NCBI GenBank assembly: GCA_016722375.1
Contig: JADKJG010000016.1
Span: 10,001-21,777, forward strand
Direction: 5' to 3'
Length of the DNA: 11,777 bases
Source: Bacteroidota bacterium
GTDB lineage: Bacteria > Bacteroidota > Bacteroidia > Chitinophagales > LD1
Both the position numbers and the translations under genes were made by a program. Below the pieces are notes generated by a model. The model was not told the DNA's origin. It saw only the letters and a list, made by a program, of their open reading frames with translations, and made no database searches. Numbering within the stretch: position 1 is the stretch's first letter; each line of letters begins with the position of its first letter. Shown here piece after piece: positions 1-9,816 of the stretch.

Positions 1-1184
<1,184 letters not shown>

Positions 1185-1237
1185 GTACTTTTATTTTAGA
1201 TCATAGATGATAGAACTTTGTTCTTTCTACTTTTAAC

Positions 1238-1314
1238 TATTTTCTTATATCAATATGTCAATGAACTTTCTTAATTTTTAAATATTTTCTTATCTCAATA
1301 TGTCAATGAACTTT
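1238..1314 (-). repeat. Tandem 32-bp repeat in 23S leader carrying two boxA-like sites
   Basis: Positions 1238-1269 and 1283-1314 are direct repeats of 32 bp differing at one base, with a 45-bp period. On the minus strand each contains GTTCATTGACATATTGA (1266-1250 and 1311-1295). This resembles the boxA antitermination element of rRNA operons (E. coli TGCTCTTTAACA), which also precedes both 16S and 23S. A third, diverged copy lies before 16S at 3311-3295. The repeat and its position are seen; binding by NusB/NusE is inferred from the E. coli parallel. Confidence 0.6.
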
Positions 1315-1330
1315 ATTCCCGTAGGAATTG

Positions 1331-1404
1331 TGGAGAATATCGGAGTCGAACCGATGACCTCCTGCGTGCAAGGCAGGCGCTCTAGCCAGCTGAGCTAATC
1401 CCCC
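1331..1404 (-). tRNA. tRNA-Ala(TGC)
   Basis: A 74-nt tRNA on the minus strand, from GGGGGAT at 1404 to discriminator A at 1331. The D-stem entry TTAGCTCAG, the anticodon arm CTGCCTTGCACGCAG with anticodon TGC, and the T-arm GGTTCGACTCC are all present. The acceptor stem has the G3-U70 pair that is the identity element for alanyl-tRNA synthetase. The 3' CCA is not encoded. It sits between tRNA-Ile and 23S in the rRNA spacer and is intact. Confidence 0.97.
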
Positions 1405-1431
1405 TTTTTAATTAATTCTGAATTACGAATT

Positions 1432-1452
1432 GAATTATGAAACTCATAATTC
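1432..1452. repeat. Perfect 9-bp inverted repeat between tRNA-Ala and tRNA-Ile
   Basis: GAATTATGA at 1432-1440 and TCATAATTC at 1444-1452 form a perfect 9-bp hairpin with a 3-nt loop. It lies in the 82-nt spacer between the two tRNAs, so it would form in the precursor transcript. No T-tract follows, so it is not a terminator. A role in tRNA separation or spacer folding is a guess. Confidence 0.5.
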
Positions 1453-1486
1453 TCACCTCTAAATTTCCTTAAATAAACAAACAAAG

Positions 1487-1560
1487 TAGTCCCGCCCAGA
1501 CTCGAACTGGGGACCCCTACATTATCAGTGTAGTACTCTAACCAGCTGAGCTACGAGACT
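1487..1560 (-). tRNA. tRNA-Ile(GAT)
   Basis: A 74-nt tRNA on the minus strand. The acceptor stem AGTCTCG at 1560 pairs with CGGGACT, followed by discriminator A at 1487. The D-arm is GTAGCTCAGCTGGTTAGAG, the anticodon loop CTGATAA carries anticodon GAT, and the T-arm contains GTTCGAGTC. The 3' CCA is not encoded. It is the first tRNA after 16S, in the standard rRNA-operon position, and shows no defects. Confidence 0.97.
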
Positions 1561-1601
1561 CTGTTTTTGCTTAAAATATAAAACTTCCATTTGTATTATT
1601 T

Positions 1602-1614
1602 GAACTAACAGCGA
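1602..1614 (-). other. 16S trailer arm of a putative rRNA processing stem
   Basis: On the minus strand this reads TCGCTGTTAGTTC, about 50 nt after the 16S 3' end. It can pair with GAGTTAAACAGCGA in the 16S leader (3195-3182) over 13 base pairs, two of them G-U, with one bulged A. Leader-trailer pairing that loops out 16S is the normal RNase III substrate in bacteria. The complementarity is seen; cleavage there is inferred. Confidence 0.45.
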
Positions 1615-1663
1615 GAGTAATTAAATCTAAGCTTTGATAACTAATAATTGCGTCTTTCTCTAG

Positions 1664-3175
<1,512 letters not shown>

Positions 3176-3181
3176 ATATTG

Positions 3182-3195
3182 TCGCTGTTTAACTC
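3182..3195 (-). other. 16S leader arm of the putative processing stem
   Basis: On the minus strand GAGTTAAACAGCGA lies a few bases before the mature 16S 5' end. It pairs with the trailer segment at 1614-1602, with AACAGCGA/TCGCTGTT as an uninterrupted 8-bp core, a bulged A, and GAGTT/AGTTC including two G-U pairs. This would close a loop containing the whole 16S. Confidence 0.45.
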
Positions 3196-3262
3196 AGCAT
3201 TTTTTATCGACGAATTTCTAAGCTTAATTCAAATCTTTCGACTCTCTTACTCTCTTTTTTCT

Positions 3263-3284
3263 GTTTTAGAATCTCTTCTAAAAC
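3263..3284 (-). repeat. Leader hairpin with GNRA tetraloop upstream of 16S
   Basis: On the minus strand GTTTTAGAA-GAGA-TTCTAAAAC forms a perfect 9-bp stem with a GAGA tetraloop, a GNRA type. It lies in the 16S leader between the boxA-like site (3311-3295) and 16S. No T-run follows in either direction, so it is not an intrinsic terminator. It may be the local counterpart of the boxB/boxC leader structures, although boxB precedes boxA in E. coli. Confidence 0.55.
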
Positions 3285-3294
3285 GGCTGTCAAT

Positions 3295-3311
3295 TCAATA
3301 TGTCTAGGAAC
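3295..3311 (-). promoter_or_regulatory. boxA-like antitermination site in the 16S leader
   Basis: The minus strand reads GTTCCTAGACATATTGA, matching 15 of 17 bases of the two copies in the 23S leader (GTTCATTGACATATTGA). The same element before both 16S and 23S parallels the boxA arrangement in E. coli rrn operons, where it loads the Nus antitermination complex. The function is inferred; the repeated sequence is seen. Confidence 0.55.
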
Positions 3312-3353
3312 GTGTTCTTCTTTTTTCTATCGCCTTCATTCTCAAAGCGGGTG

Positions 3354-3384
3354 CAAAAGTAATTATTCTTTTCTTCTAAACAAG
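3354..3384 (-). promoter_or_regulatory. rRNA promoter P2 (Bacteroidota type)
   Basis: The minus strand has CTTG at 3384-3381, a 19-nt spacer, and TACTTTTG at 3361-3354, an exact TAnnTTTG -7 element. This is the sigma-A promoter form of Bacteroidota (-33 TTG/TTTG, -7 TAnnTTTG). Transcription should begin around 3347, about 170 nt before mature 16S, and the boxA-like site is in the leader. The sequence after the -7 box, CACCC, is shared with P1. Confidence 0.8.
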
Positions 3385-3466
3385 CCTTTTGTAAAATAAA
3401 TTTTAATTTTATTTTCTCAAACCTCGTTATCAGTAATTTATATGAACATCCCTCTTTCGCGGGGTG

Positions 3467-3499
3467 CAAAGATAAGCACTTATCTAACTTTTATCCAAA
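3467..3499 (-). promoter_or_regulatory. rRNA promoter P1 (Bacteroidota type)
   Basis: The minus strand has TTTG at 3499-3496, a 21-nt spacer and an exact -7 element TATCTTTG at 3474-3467, followed by CACCCC. It lies 113 nt upstream of P2, giving the tandem arrangement common for rRNA operons. A 7-bp inverted repeat (3470-3476 AGATAAG, 3479-3485 CTTATCT) overlaps the -7 box and could bind a regulator or be chance. The spacer is slightly longer than P2's, so P1 may be weaker or regulated. Confidence 0.65.
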
Positions 3500-3630
3500 A
3501 ATTTCCTAACCTTTTTTTACTTTGTTTATAACTTGTTGGGATTGCGTTTGTTGCCTTAATTTTGCTCCACCGAGCCGGACGTAGGGCAAGACGCAAAGGC
3601 TATAAAAAATCTGTCTTTGAAATCAAGGGC

Positions 3631-3705
3631 CATAGCCCCGATAGCAGGGGAAAATCCTTTGCTTTTTCCTTTTAAAAGCAAAAGATTGTACGGATAGCGG
3701 GAAAT
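3631..3705. repeat. Dispersed palindromic repeat, copy A (after the permease gene)
   Basis: A 75-bp element with the frame CATAGCCCCGATAGC...CGGATAGCGGGAAAT around a hairpin. The arms are 3653-3666 and 3674-3687, 14 bp with one mismatch. It begins 21 nt after the stop of the permease, read on the minus strand. A related copy in the opposite chromosomal orientation lies at 6421-6496, after the NamZ gene, so both copies have the same orientation relative to the gene they follow. I recall this kind of repeat from Flavobacterium intergenic regions but cannot confirm it. The remaining sequence at 3500-3630 holds no gene that I can see, only a short GACGCAAAGGC motif near 3590. Confidence 0.6.
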
Positions 3706-3726
3706 ACCGAAAAGGAAACTGAAAGA

Positions 3727-4957
3727 TTAATCGAAACGAATAGCTTTGACAGGGGAAATTTTGGTAATAATATAGGATGGAATCAATAAAACCAAAAGGC
3801 AAATGATTATTGTTCCAATATTGAGCGCCACGATATACATCCAATTGAGGTAGACTGGCGCTTCGTTGACGTAATAATTTTCGGGGTTGAGTTGAATGAT
3901 TCCGAAATATTTTTGGATGAGCAGCAATCCGATTCCAATAAGATTTCCCCAAAATAATCCTCTTGTCATTAGGTAAAACGCGTTATATAAGAATATTTTC
4001 GATCGTCCAATTGTTGGCGCCCAATGCTTTGAGGATTCCGATCATTTGGGTTCTTTCGAGGATGAGCACCAATAAAGCGACGACCATATTAATGGTAGCG
4101 ACTGCAATCATAACGATAAGAATAACAATAATATTGAAATCGAAAAGTTGCAGCCACTCGAATATATAATAGTACTTTTCGGCAATGGTTTGGGTGTCGA
4201 GTGTGGAGTTGGTTTGCTCGTAGACTTCTTCTCCTTTGGTTTTAATTTGCGTGAAATCATCGACAAAAACTTCAAAGGCACCGACTTGATCTGGCTGCCA
4301 TTTATTGATGCGCTGAACATGTCGAATATCACCTATAATATAAGAAGCATCAAATTCTTGAATGCCAGAATTATATATTCCAACGACTTTAAAAACCCGC
4401 AAATTCGGTAGTTGATTGTTACCTTCTTTCATGAAAAAGGTATTGAACGTGGTGCCTAATTTTAGATTGAGTCGATTGGCTAAATATTGGGAAATTAAGA
4501 TTTCATTGTTTAATTGGTGTGCCATCGGGGATTCTTCCTGAAATAATATATTCTCGAATGTTTTTCCATTGGTAATCTTTGCCGACACCTTTTAAAAATA
4601 ATTCCTTCAAAAGCAGTTTCGGTTCTGATAATCCCGCTTTGCTGGCAACTGCTTGAATATGATTGATTCCTTCGACCGCTTTAAATTGGGGATAAAAATC
4701 TTGATGCGTTGAAATGGGCGTTACACTAACTTGCGATTGGTTGTCATCGAAGCTGGAAATGATAATATGTCCGTTGAAAGCCGAAACTTTTTCACGAATT
4801 TTTCCTGTAAACCAATTCCCGTCGCAACAGAAACAATCATCATAATCATTCCAATTGCTATAGCCGCAATTGCAATTTTTATAATTGGTGCAGAAATACT
4901 ACTTTTACGCCCTTTAGCCGTAATGAGTCTTTTGGCTATAAAATATTCTAGATTCAA
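3727..4957 (-). CDS. ABC transporter permease, LolC/LolE (FtsX-like) family, frameshifted
   Basis: An inner-membrane permease subunit of an FtsX/LolC/LolE-type ABC transporter; such proteins work with a LolD-like ATPase in lipoprotein release or other envelope tasks. The N-terminus MNLEYFIAKRLITAKG leads into a first membrane helix at residues 25-48, then an extracytoplasmic domain (AFNGHIIISSFDDNQSQVSV, FKGVGKDYQW, GIQEFDASYIIGDIRHV). Three C-terminal helices follow (FNIIVILIVMIAVATINMVV, LFWGNLIGIGLLLI, NIGTIIICLLVLLI), and it ends SPVKAIRFD. Repaired length is about 410 residues, normal for the family. The frame is broken near 4799-4803 (A6 to A5 on the coding strand), 4632, 4590-4593, 4509-4511 and 3992; the 4632 and 4590 changes compensate and hide RTETAFEGIIFKGVG. 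The only start before an upstream in-frame stop is TTG at 4957, which is unusual. It is divergent from the NamZ gene. No ATPase gene is in the window. Confidence 0.85.
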
Positions 4958-5033
4958 TTTGGTTTTGCTGTGGATTTAAGGTTTCAAAAAATACAGTTTT
5001 AGAACGATTTTAGGATTAATTTATTTAGGATTT

Positions 5034-6387
5034 ATGATTAATGATATCGGATATCGGTTCCACCCAACTGTTTTAGCATCAAAAAAAAGATACGGCTTGC
5101 TTTTGCTAATTTCCATTGTATTTGTTTCGTGTAAAACTGCGAAGCCTGTCAATTATTCTGCTCCACAAGCAACGATGGTGAAAAGCAAAGTCAAATCGGT
5201 AAAGTTTATGACTGGCGCCGAAAATATGGCGAGTTATTTCTCTTTATTAAAAAAAAGAAAGTAGGCATCTTAACCAACCAATCTGGACTAGTTTCCTATG
5301 ATTATGGCTATTCGATTACAGACACAGTGAAGCATATGCAACAAACTGGAATCAAAACGGCTACCATGCATATCGTTGATTATATTGTAAGAACACTAAA
5401 ATCGATTTGATCAAAATTTATGCGCCGGAGCACGGTTTTCGCGGTACTGCTGACGCTGGAGAATTGATTGTTGATGGAAAAGACACCAAAACTGGTTTGC
5501 CGATTATTTCCCTTTATGGCAATCAAAAAAGCCATCGGCAGAGCAACTACAAGGTATTGAAGTATTACTTTTTGATCTTCAAGATGTTGGCGCTCGTTTT
5601 TTATACCTACATTTCTTCCCTGCATTATGTGATGGAAGCCTGCGCAGAAAATAATATTGAACTCATTGTTTTAGACAGACCTAATCCCAACGGCAACATT
5701 GTAGACGGGCCAATTCTCGAGAAGGAATACAGCAGTTTTGTTGGGATGCACCCGATTCCTGTAATGCACGGCATGACGATTGGCGAATATGCCTTGATGA
5801 TTAATGGCGAGAAATGGCTGAAAGACAGCATTCAATGTAAATTGAAAATTGTGCCTTGCGAAAATTACCGACGTGAAATGTCCTATAGCCTACCGGTAAA
5901 ACCTTCCCCAAATTTACCCAACGACCAAGCGATTAATTTATATGCTAGTTTGTGCTTTTTTGAAGGTACAAATGTTAGCATTGGACGAGGCACGAACAAA
6001 CAATTTCAAATTTATGGTTCACCATACCTGACGACAAATCATTACAGTTTTACGCCAGCTCCCAATGAAGGCGCTAAAGATCCTCCGTGGAATGGCACCA
6101 TTTGTTGTGGTGAAGATTTGACCCAAGTGCCAAAAGTGAATCACCTAGAATTGAAATGGCTGATCAAAGCTTATAAAGAAACCGAAGAACCGTCTAAGTT
6201 TTTTAATTCTTATTTCACCAAATTAGCGGGAACAAAAGTGCTGCAGCAGCAAATTGAAGGAGGTCTGTCGGAAGAGGAAATTCGCGTCACGTGGAAAACA
6301 GGCATTGAAAAATTTAAGGAAATGAGAAGAAAGTATTTGATCTATCCTGATAGCTTTTTTGTTCGCCAACGAGACCAATTGATTTGA
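5034..6387 (+). CDS. NamZ-like exo-beta-N-acetylmuramidase (DUF1343) lipoprotein, frameshifted
   Basis: Predicted peptidoglycan-recycling enzyme of the NamZ/DUF1343 family, which removes N-acetylmuramic acid from the non-reducing end of muropeptide glycans. The N-terminus has KKR, a hydrophobic stretch and a lipobox ending FVSC (Cys about residue 33), so it is probably anchored as an envelope lipoprotein. Family motifs are VGILTNQSG, IYAPEHGFRGTADAGE (the EHG motif contains the proposed catalytic Glu), GLPIISLYG, FYTYISSLHYVMEAC, LDRPNPNG, GMTIGEYA, FEGTNVSIGRGT and FQIYGSP. Repaired length is 451 residues. Indels lie at 5249-5256 (A9 to A8), about 5392, 5525-5530 (A7 to A6) and 5597-5602 (T5 to T6). 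The last two compensate, so about 24 residues read as nonsense although the frame stays open; the restored stretch includes EVLLFDLQDVGARFYTY. The 13 residues before the signal peptide are longer than usual, so the start is uncertain. Confidence 0.88.
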
Positions 6388-6420
6388 ATTATTTGCCTTT
6401 TGAAGGTTGGTTTTTTTAGG

Positions 6421-6496
6421 AGCTTTTTCCAGCTATCCACTTTATCTTTTGCGTCGAACGCCGCCGCAAAAGGATGCCGTTACTATCTGGGCTAGG
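6421..6496. repeat. Dispersed palindromic repeat, copy B (after the NamZ gene)
   Basis: The reverse complement aligns with copy A at 3631-3705, sharing TAGCCC-GATAG, ATCCTTTTGC, GCAAAAGAT and GGATAGC-GG in the same order. The hairpin arms are ATCTTTTGCG (6444-6453) and CGCAAAAGGAT (6465-6475). It starts 33 nt after the NamZ stop and lies between convergent genes, before the YkgJ-like gene ends at 6554. A transcript-end role is plausible, but no T-tract follows the stem. The rest of 6388-6553 holds only short AATCTTA-type repeats near 6515-6540. Confidence 0.6.
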
Positions 6497-6553
6497 GCAT
6501 AGATTAGACGATGTAATCTTACGGTCTTATAATCTTATAGTCTAAAAATCCAT

Positions 6554-7048
6554 TTAAGGCAATCGCTTCTTCATTGCTTCTACAATGTTGAAAACTGCGG
6601 GACAAATCGCTACATTTTTCAAAGTCAAATCGGTAATTTGCTGGAACTTTTTTCTGTCCGTATGCGGAAATTCTCGACAGGCTTTAGGCCGAACTTCATA
6701 AATCATACAGTAATTTTCCGCGTCTAGAAAAGTGCATGGAACACTTTGCAATACGTAATCTTGGTCTTCATCGATACGCAAATACTGCGCTATAAATTGT
6801 TGTGGTTTTTGTCGCAAGTGTTTGAGATCCGTTCGATATCTGCTGACGTAAAAAGCGGTCCAGTGGTTTTGCAGCAGTTGGCACAAGTCAAACAATCTGT
6901 TTTTTGAATTCGGCATCGTGCAGTTCTTGCATGACATAATCTAAATTCTTTGGGGTTTTCTTTTTAGCTTGTCAAAATACTTTTTGCTTTCGAGATGCGT
7001 ATCTTTGGCTAGTTTTTCGATGTCGTTTAATGACGGTTTTAGACTCAT
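6554..7048 (-). CDS. YkgJ-family cysteine cluster protein, frameshifted
   Basis: A small cytoplasmic protein of the YkgJ family (putative zinc- or iron-chelating domain, biochemical role unknown). After correction it is 165 residues beginning MSLKPSLNDIEKLAK. The metal-binding motif is CLTCANCCKTTGP (Cys 53, 56, 59, 60), followed by PCTFLDAENYCMIYEVRP, ACREFPH and a late Cys in AICPAVFN. The frame is broken by three one-base losses, each in a run of T on the plus strand: 6961-6965, 6900-6905 and 6821-6823. The sum is one codon, so the C-terminal half returns to frame. As sequenced, only that half from HLRQKPQQF onward reads correctly, and the CxxCxxCC motif is lost. A good promoter lies just upstream (7096-7066). 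It is convergent with the NamZ gene and divergent from the methyltransferase. Confidence 0.87.
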
Positions 7049-7065
7049 AATTTGGATGATTACGA

Positions 7066-7096
7066 CAAATATAATCAACTTTAACTACTAACCAAG
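7066..7096 (-). promoter_or_regulatory. Promoter of the YkgJ-like gene (Bacteroidota type)
   Basis: The minus strand has CTTG at 7096-7093, exactly 19 nt, then TATATTTG at 7073-7066, an exact TAnnTTTG. The spacing is identical to rRNA promoter P2. A start of transcription about 7 nt further on leaves a leader of roughly 10-12 nt before the ATG at 7048, and there is no Shine-Dalgarno sequence. No comparable promoter is visible for the divergent methyltransferase gene. Confidence 0.7.
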
Positions 7097-7171
7097 AACC
7101 AATCTGTTCTGGCAAGAACACAACAAAACTAAACCAGATAAACTGTTCCTAAACCACCTAAACTCCTAGAA

Positions 7172-7882
7172 ATGAAAGACCTTTTTCGGAAAAGCCATCC
7201 TCGATTTTCAAACTAACAACGCTCCAGAAGACTTGATTACAGAAACTTCCATTTCGGAAGCGGATGAAATGAGCGTGGCGTATTTGTTTCGTTCCTATGA
7301 AGAAATGCCTGCCATGGAACAAACCGCATTGCGATTGTCCAAAGGAAAAGTTTTGGACGTAGGTTGTGGAGCTGGAAGCCATAGTTTGTATTTACAGGAT
7401 GAAAAACGACTCGACGTTACTGCGATTGATATTTCACCAAACGCCATTGAAGCCTGCCAACTTCGAGGCATTGCAAGGCTCGAGTGCAAAATGTGATGAC
7501 CATTGAAAATGAAAAATTCGATACGATTTTGCTAATGATGAATGGCGCTGGCATGTGTGGGCGACTTAAGAAGCTTGGGGCATTTCTTTCTAAATTAAAG
7601 ACATTATTAAATGAAAACGGGCAAATCTTGGTGGATAGTTCCGACATCATTTATATGTTTGACGACGATGAAGATGGCGGCAAATGGATACCTTCCGACA
7701 ATGAATATTATGGAGAATTGGTTTTCAACATTACCTATAAAGGCGAAAAAGAAATTCCATTTGATTGGATGTACGTTGATTATAATACACTTCAAAATGC
7801 TGCAATTGCCAATGGGCTGCAGTGTGAATTGGTTTTAGAAGGAGAACATTTTGACTTTTTAGCGCGGCTTTTCATTGATTAG
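7172..7882 (+). CDS. Class I SAM-dependent methyltransferase, frameshifted
   Basis: A cytoplasmic methyltransferase with the seven-strand Rossmann fold; the substrate is unknown. The repaired protein is 236 residues beginning MKDLFGKAILDFQTNNAPED. Motif I is KVLDVGCGAGSHSLYL, motif II is VTAIDISPNAIEAC (the Asp binds the SAM ribose), then a post-I strand with FDTILLMMNGAGMCG, and a late strand NGQILVDSSDIIYMF. The C-terminal part is acidic and aromatic (DDDEDGGKWIPSDNEYYGEL). There are two indels: one extra T at 7182-7186 near the start and one missing base near 7475. They cancel overall, but the middle 290 bases are out of frame with both ends. The next gene follows after 42 nt on the same strand, so the two are probably co-transcribed. 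Nothing in the neighbourhood identifies the methyl acceptor. Confidence 0.87.
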
Positions 7883-7924
7883 AAGAATGGGATTAGAGGA
7901 AAGAGACAAGAAAGAAAACAATTT

Positions 7925-8467
7925 ATGGAAAAATTTGATTTAGAAAAATTACGATTCCCAATTGGGGCATTTTGCGCACCATCAAAGTATGACGACAAAA
8001 TCATTGTCGAACAAATTGAAGCAATTGCAAGTTTTGCCTCTAGGTTGAAAAATGAAGTTTCGCATTTATCGGATGTACAATTGGACACCGTATATCGACC
8101 CGAAGGCTGGACAATTCGACAAGTTGTTCACCATTGCGCAGACAGCCATATGAATTGTTTGATTCGAATTAAGTTGATGCTTACAGAAGAGACGCCAACT
8201 ATTAAACCATACAAAAAGAGCTATGGTCTGAACGAACGATAACCGAACAATGCCTATCGCACGTCACTTGTTTTGTTAGAGGGATTGCACTTTAGATTGC
8301 AGTGGATGCTTTCGAACTTAACTGCTAGCGATTTTGAGAGACGGTATATTCATCCGCAATACGGAAAAGAATTCCCTCTATATGAAGTAGTAGCACTTTA
8401 TGCTTGGCATGGCGACCATCATTTGGCACATATTGTTTCTTTAAAGAAAAGGCAAGGTTGGCAATAA
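7925..8467 (+). CDS. DinB/YfiT-like putative metal-dependent hydrolase, frameshifted
   Basis: A four-helix DinB-superfamily protein closest to Bacillus YfiT, a metal-dependent hydrolase-like fold, here also resembling bacillithiol-transferase relatives; the true substrate is unknown. Repaired length is 181 residues, close to YfiT. The N-terminal LRFPIGAFCAPSKY matches the family opening (F-PIG-F). The metal-binding histidines are in WTIRQVVHHCADSHMN and YAWHGDHHLAHI, the usual three-His site. HPQYGKEFPLYEVVALYAWH is a family hallmark. Three one-base losses lie close together at 8213-8217, about 8235 and about 8262 and add up to one codon, so frame is regained at LLEGLHFRLQW. As sequenced the N-terminal piece stops at 8242, separating the histidines. 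It follows the methyltransferase by 42 nt, with no terminator between. Confidence 0.86.
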
Positions 8468-8473
8468 ATATAG

Positions 8474-8503
8474 CTCGCAAGGCGCAGAGACGCAAAGCTA
8501 TTG
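8474..8503. repeat. Short GCAAGG/GACGCAAAG intergenic repeat
   Basis: CGCAAGGCGCAGAGACGCAAAGCTAT lies between the DinB-like gene and the terminator. AGACGCAAAGCTAT recurs with one added base as AGACGCAAAGGCTAT at about 3588-3602, before copy A of the palindromic repeat. I recall similar GCAAAGACGCAAAG strings between Flavobacterium genes but cannot verify this here. No function is known to me. Confidence 0.4.
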
Positions 8504-8507
8504 CTAG

Positions 8508-8546
8508 TTAAAAAAAATCCCGAGAGCAGTTCACTTTCGGGATTCT
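8508..8546 (-). terminator. Intrinsic terminator of the M43 protease gene
   Basis: On the minus strand AATCCCGA (8544-8537) and TCGGGATT (8523-8516) form a perfect 8-bp stem with a 13-nt loop, followed by a run of T ending at 8510. It begins 24 nt after the protease stop. Read on the plus strand it has a weaker T-rich exit and may also help end the DinB transcript, making it bidirectional. Confidence 0.8.
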
Positions 8547-8567
8547 TTATGATGATTTAAAAAACTA

Positions 8568-9816
8568 CTATTTCTTGATCAACTTATCTGATTTCAAGAA
8601 TTGTCCTTGATTGTAGATTCTTAAATAATACGTTCCTGAGGTAAATCCTTCTATATTAATCACATTATTAGCTAATGATAATTTGTGTTTTTACCAACTG
8701 TCCCATCGTGTTAAAGATTTCAACTTCGTCTATTTCGACTTGTGGAGAGGTAATCATAAAATATTTTGAAACGGGATTTGGGTAGACCGCAATGGCTCTT
8801 ATCGCTTCCACTTCATTCAATCCTAAAACCGAACAACCGTTAGAGGTTAACAAGCTCAATCTCGGTCCTGCCAATGTATTTTGCATAATTGTTTTTTGCC
8901 CTGCGGTGAAGAAAGCCATACACGCATCATCTACATAATCCATAAAATTCATAAACATCGCACCATTTGCAGAATTTCTGCAGGTATTTGCATTGCTATG
9001 AAAATTAGGACAGTTATAATGTGGATTGTCGGTTGCAGGCGTGTCAGTCACTCCATCATTATTGGCGCTAGACCCGCAACTACTACCATCATCTCCCCAT
9101 GGATGCTCTAGTCCGAAATAGTGTCCGATTTCATGCGTACCTGTTCTACCTTTATTAAATGGTGCACTCGCAGTACCAGTTGTACAAAAAACTGATCTCC
9201 AATACACAAACCATCAAATGCCTGTCCAGCGGCAGAAGGAAGATAAGCAAAAAACCCAACAGTGTATTATCTGAAAAACGTCCAAACCAGATATTTAAAT
9301 ATTTAGTTGGATCCCAAGCCAACTCACCAGCAGCCAAATAATAACTGTCCTCAAAAACAAAACTAGAACCTACTGATTTTCTTGTAATCCCGGTAGTTGC
9401 AGCACCTGCTGGTGTTCGAGTTGCTTTACAAAACGCGATTTCCACATCGGCTCCCAAAGGTCTAAAAGCAGCTGGAACTACAGAATTGAAATCTGCATTT
9501 AGTTTTCGATAATCGTTATTTAAAACCGTCAATTGAGAATTGATTTGGCATCACTTATATTTTGAGTGGCATTTTTATATAACACGTGGAAAACGACTGG
9601 AATAGTTACCACAACAGCGGGAGAATTCGTTCCGCGAAGAAAGTTGGCTTGTTCGTTATTTGGGTTTTGGATATACTCCATCACATCCTGATGATGCTCA
9701 GAAAAGCCCGGAACATTATTTTTAAGTTCATTTAGTTTTGTATTCGTCGAACAGGTTCTCTGCGAGAAAACAGCAACAGAACACAGAAGAATCAAAAGAG
9801 TAAGGATTTTTTTCAT
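8568..9816 (-). CDS. Secreted M43 zinc metalloprotease with T9SS sorting domain, frameshifted
   Basis: An exported metalloprotease of the M43 (pappalysin/cytophagalysin) type, expected to cross the outer membrane through the type IX system. The start is ATG at 9816 with signal peptide MKKILTLLILLCSVAVFSQ. The zinc site HEIGHYFGLEH (HExxHxxGxxH, about residues 228-238) and a Met-turn FMNFMDYVDDACM are present, with a Cys-rich stretch between them. The tail from about residue 344 (VYPNPVSKYF...VEIFNTMGQLVKTQ...INIEGFTSGTYYLRIYNQG...KLIKK) is a T9SS type A sorting domain. Repaired length is 416 residues, ending at TAG 8568. Indels lie at about 9535, 9249-9254 (7 to 6 A on plus), 9186-9191 (7 to 6) and 8682-8684 (one extra). 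It is monocistronic, with its own terminator. No clear promoter is seen. Confidence 0.9.

Noticed and set aside
3623..3952. A 109-codon minus-strand frame overlapping the permease end.
   Set aside because: It is another frame over the permease C-terminus and the palindromic repeat; the true frame gives clear FtsX-like helices ending SPVKAIRFD.
9159..9341. Plus-strand frame opposite the M43 protease.
   Set aside because: It overlaps the catalytic-domain region on the other strand, in a stretch with two indels, and has no recognisable domain. It is a shadow frame.
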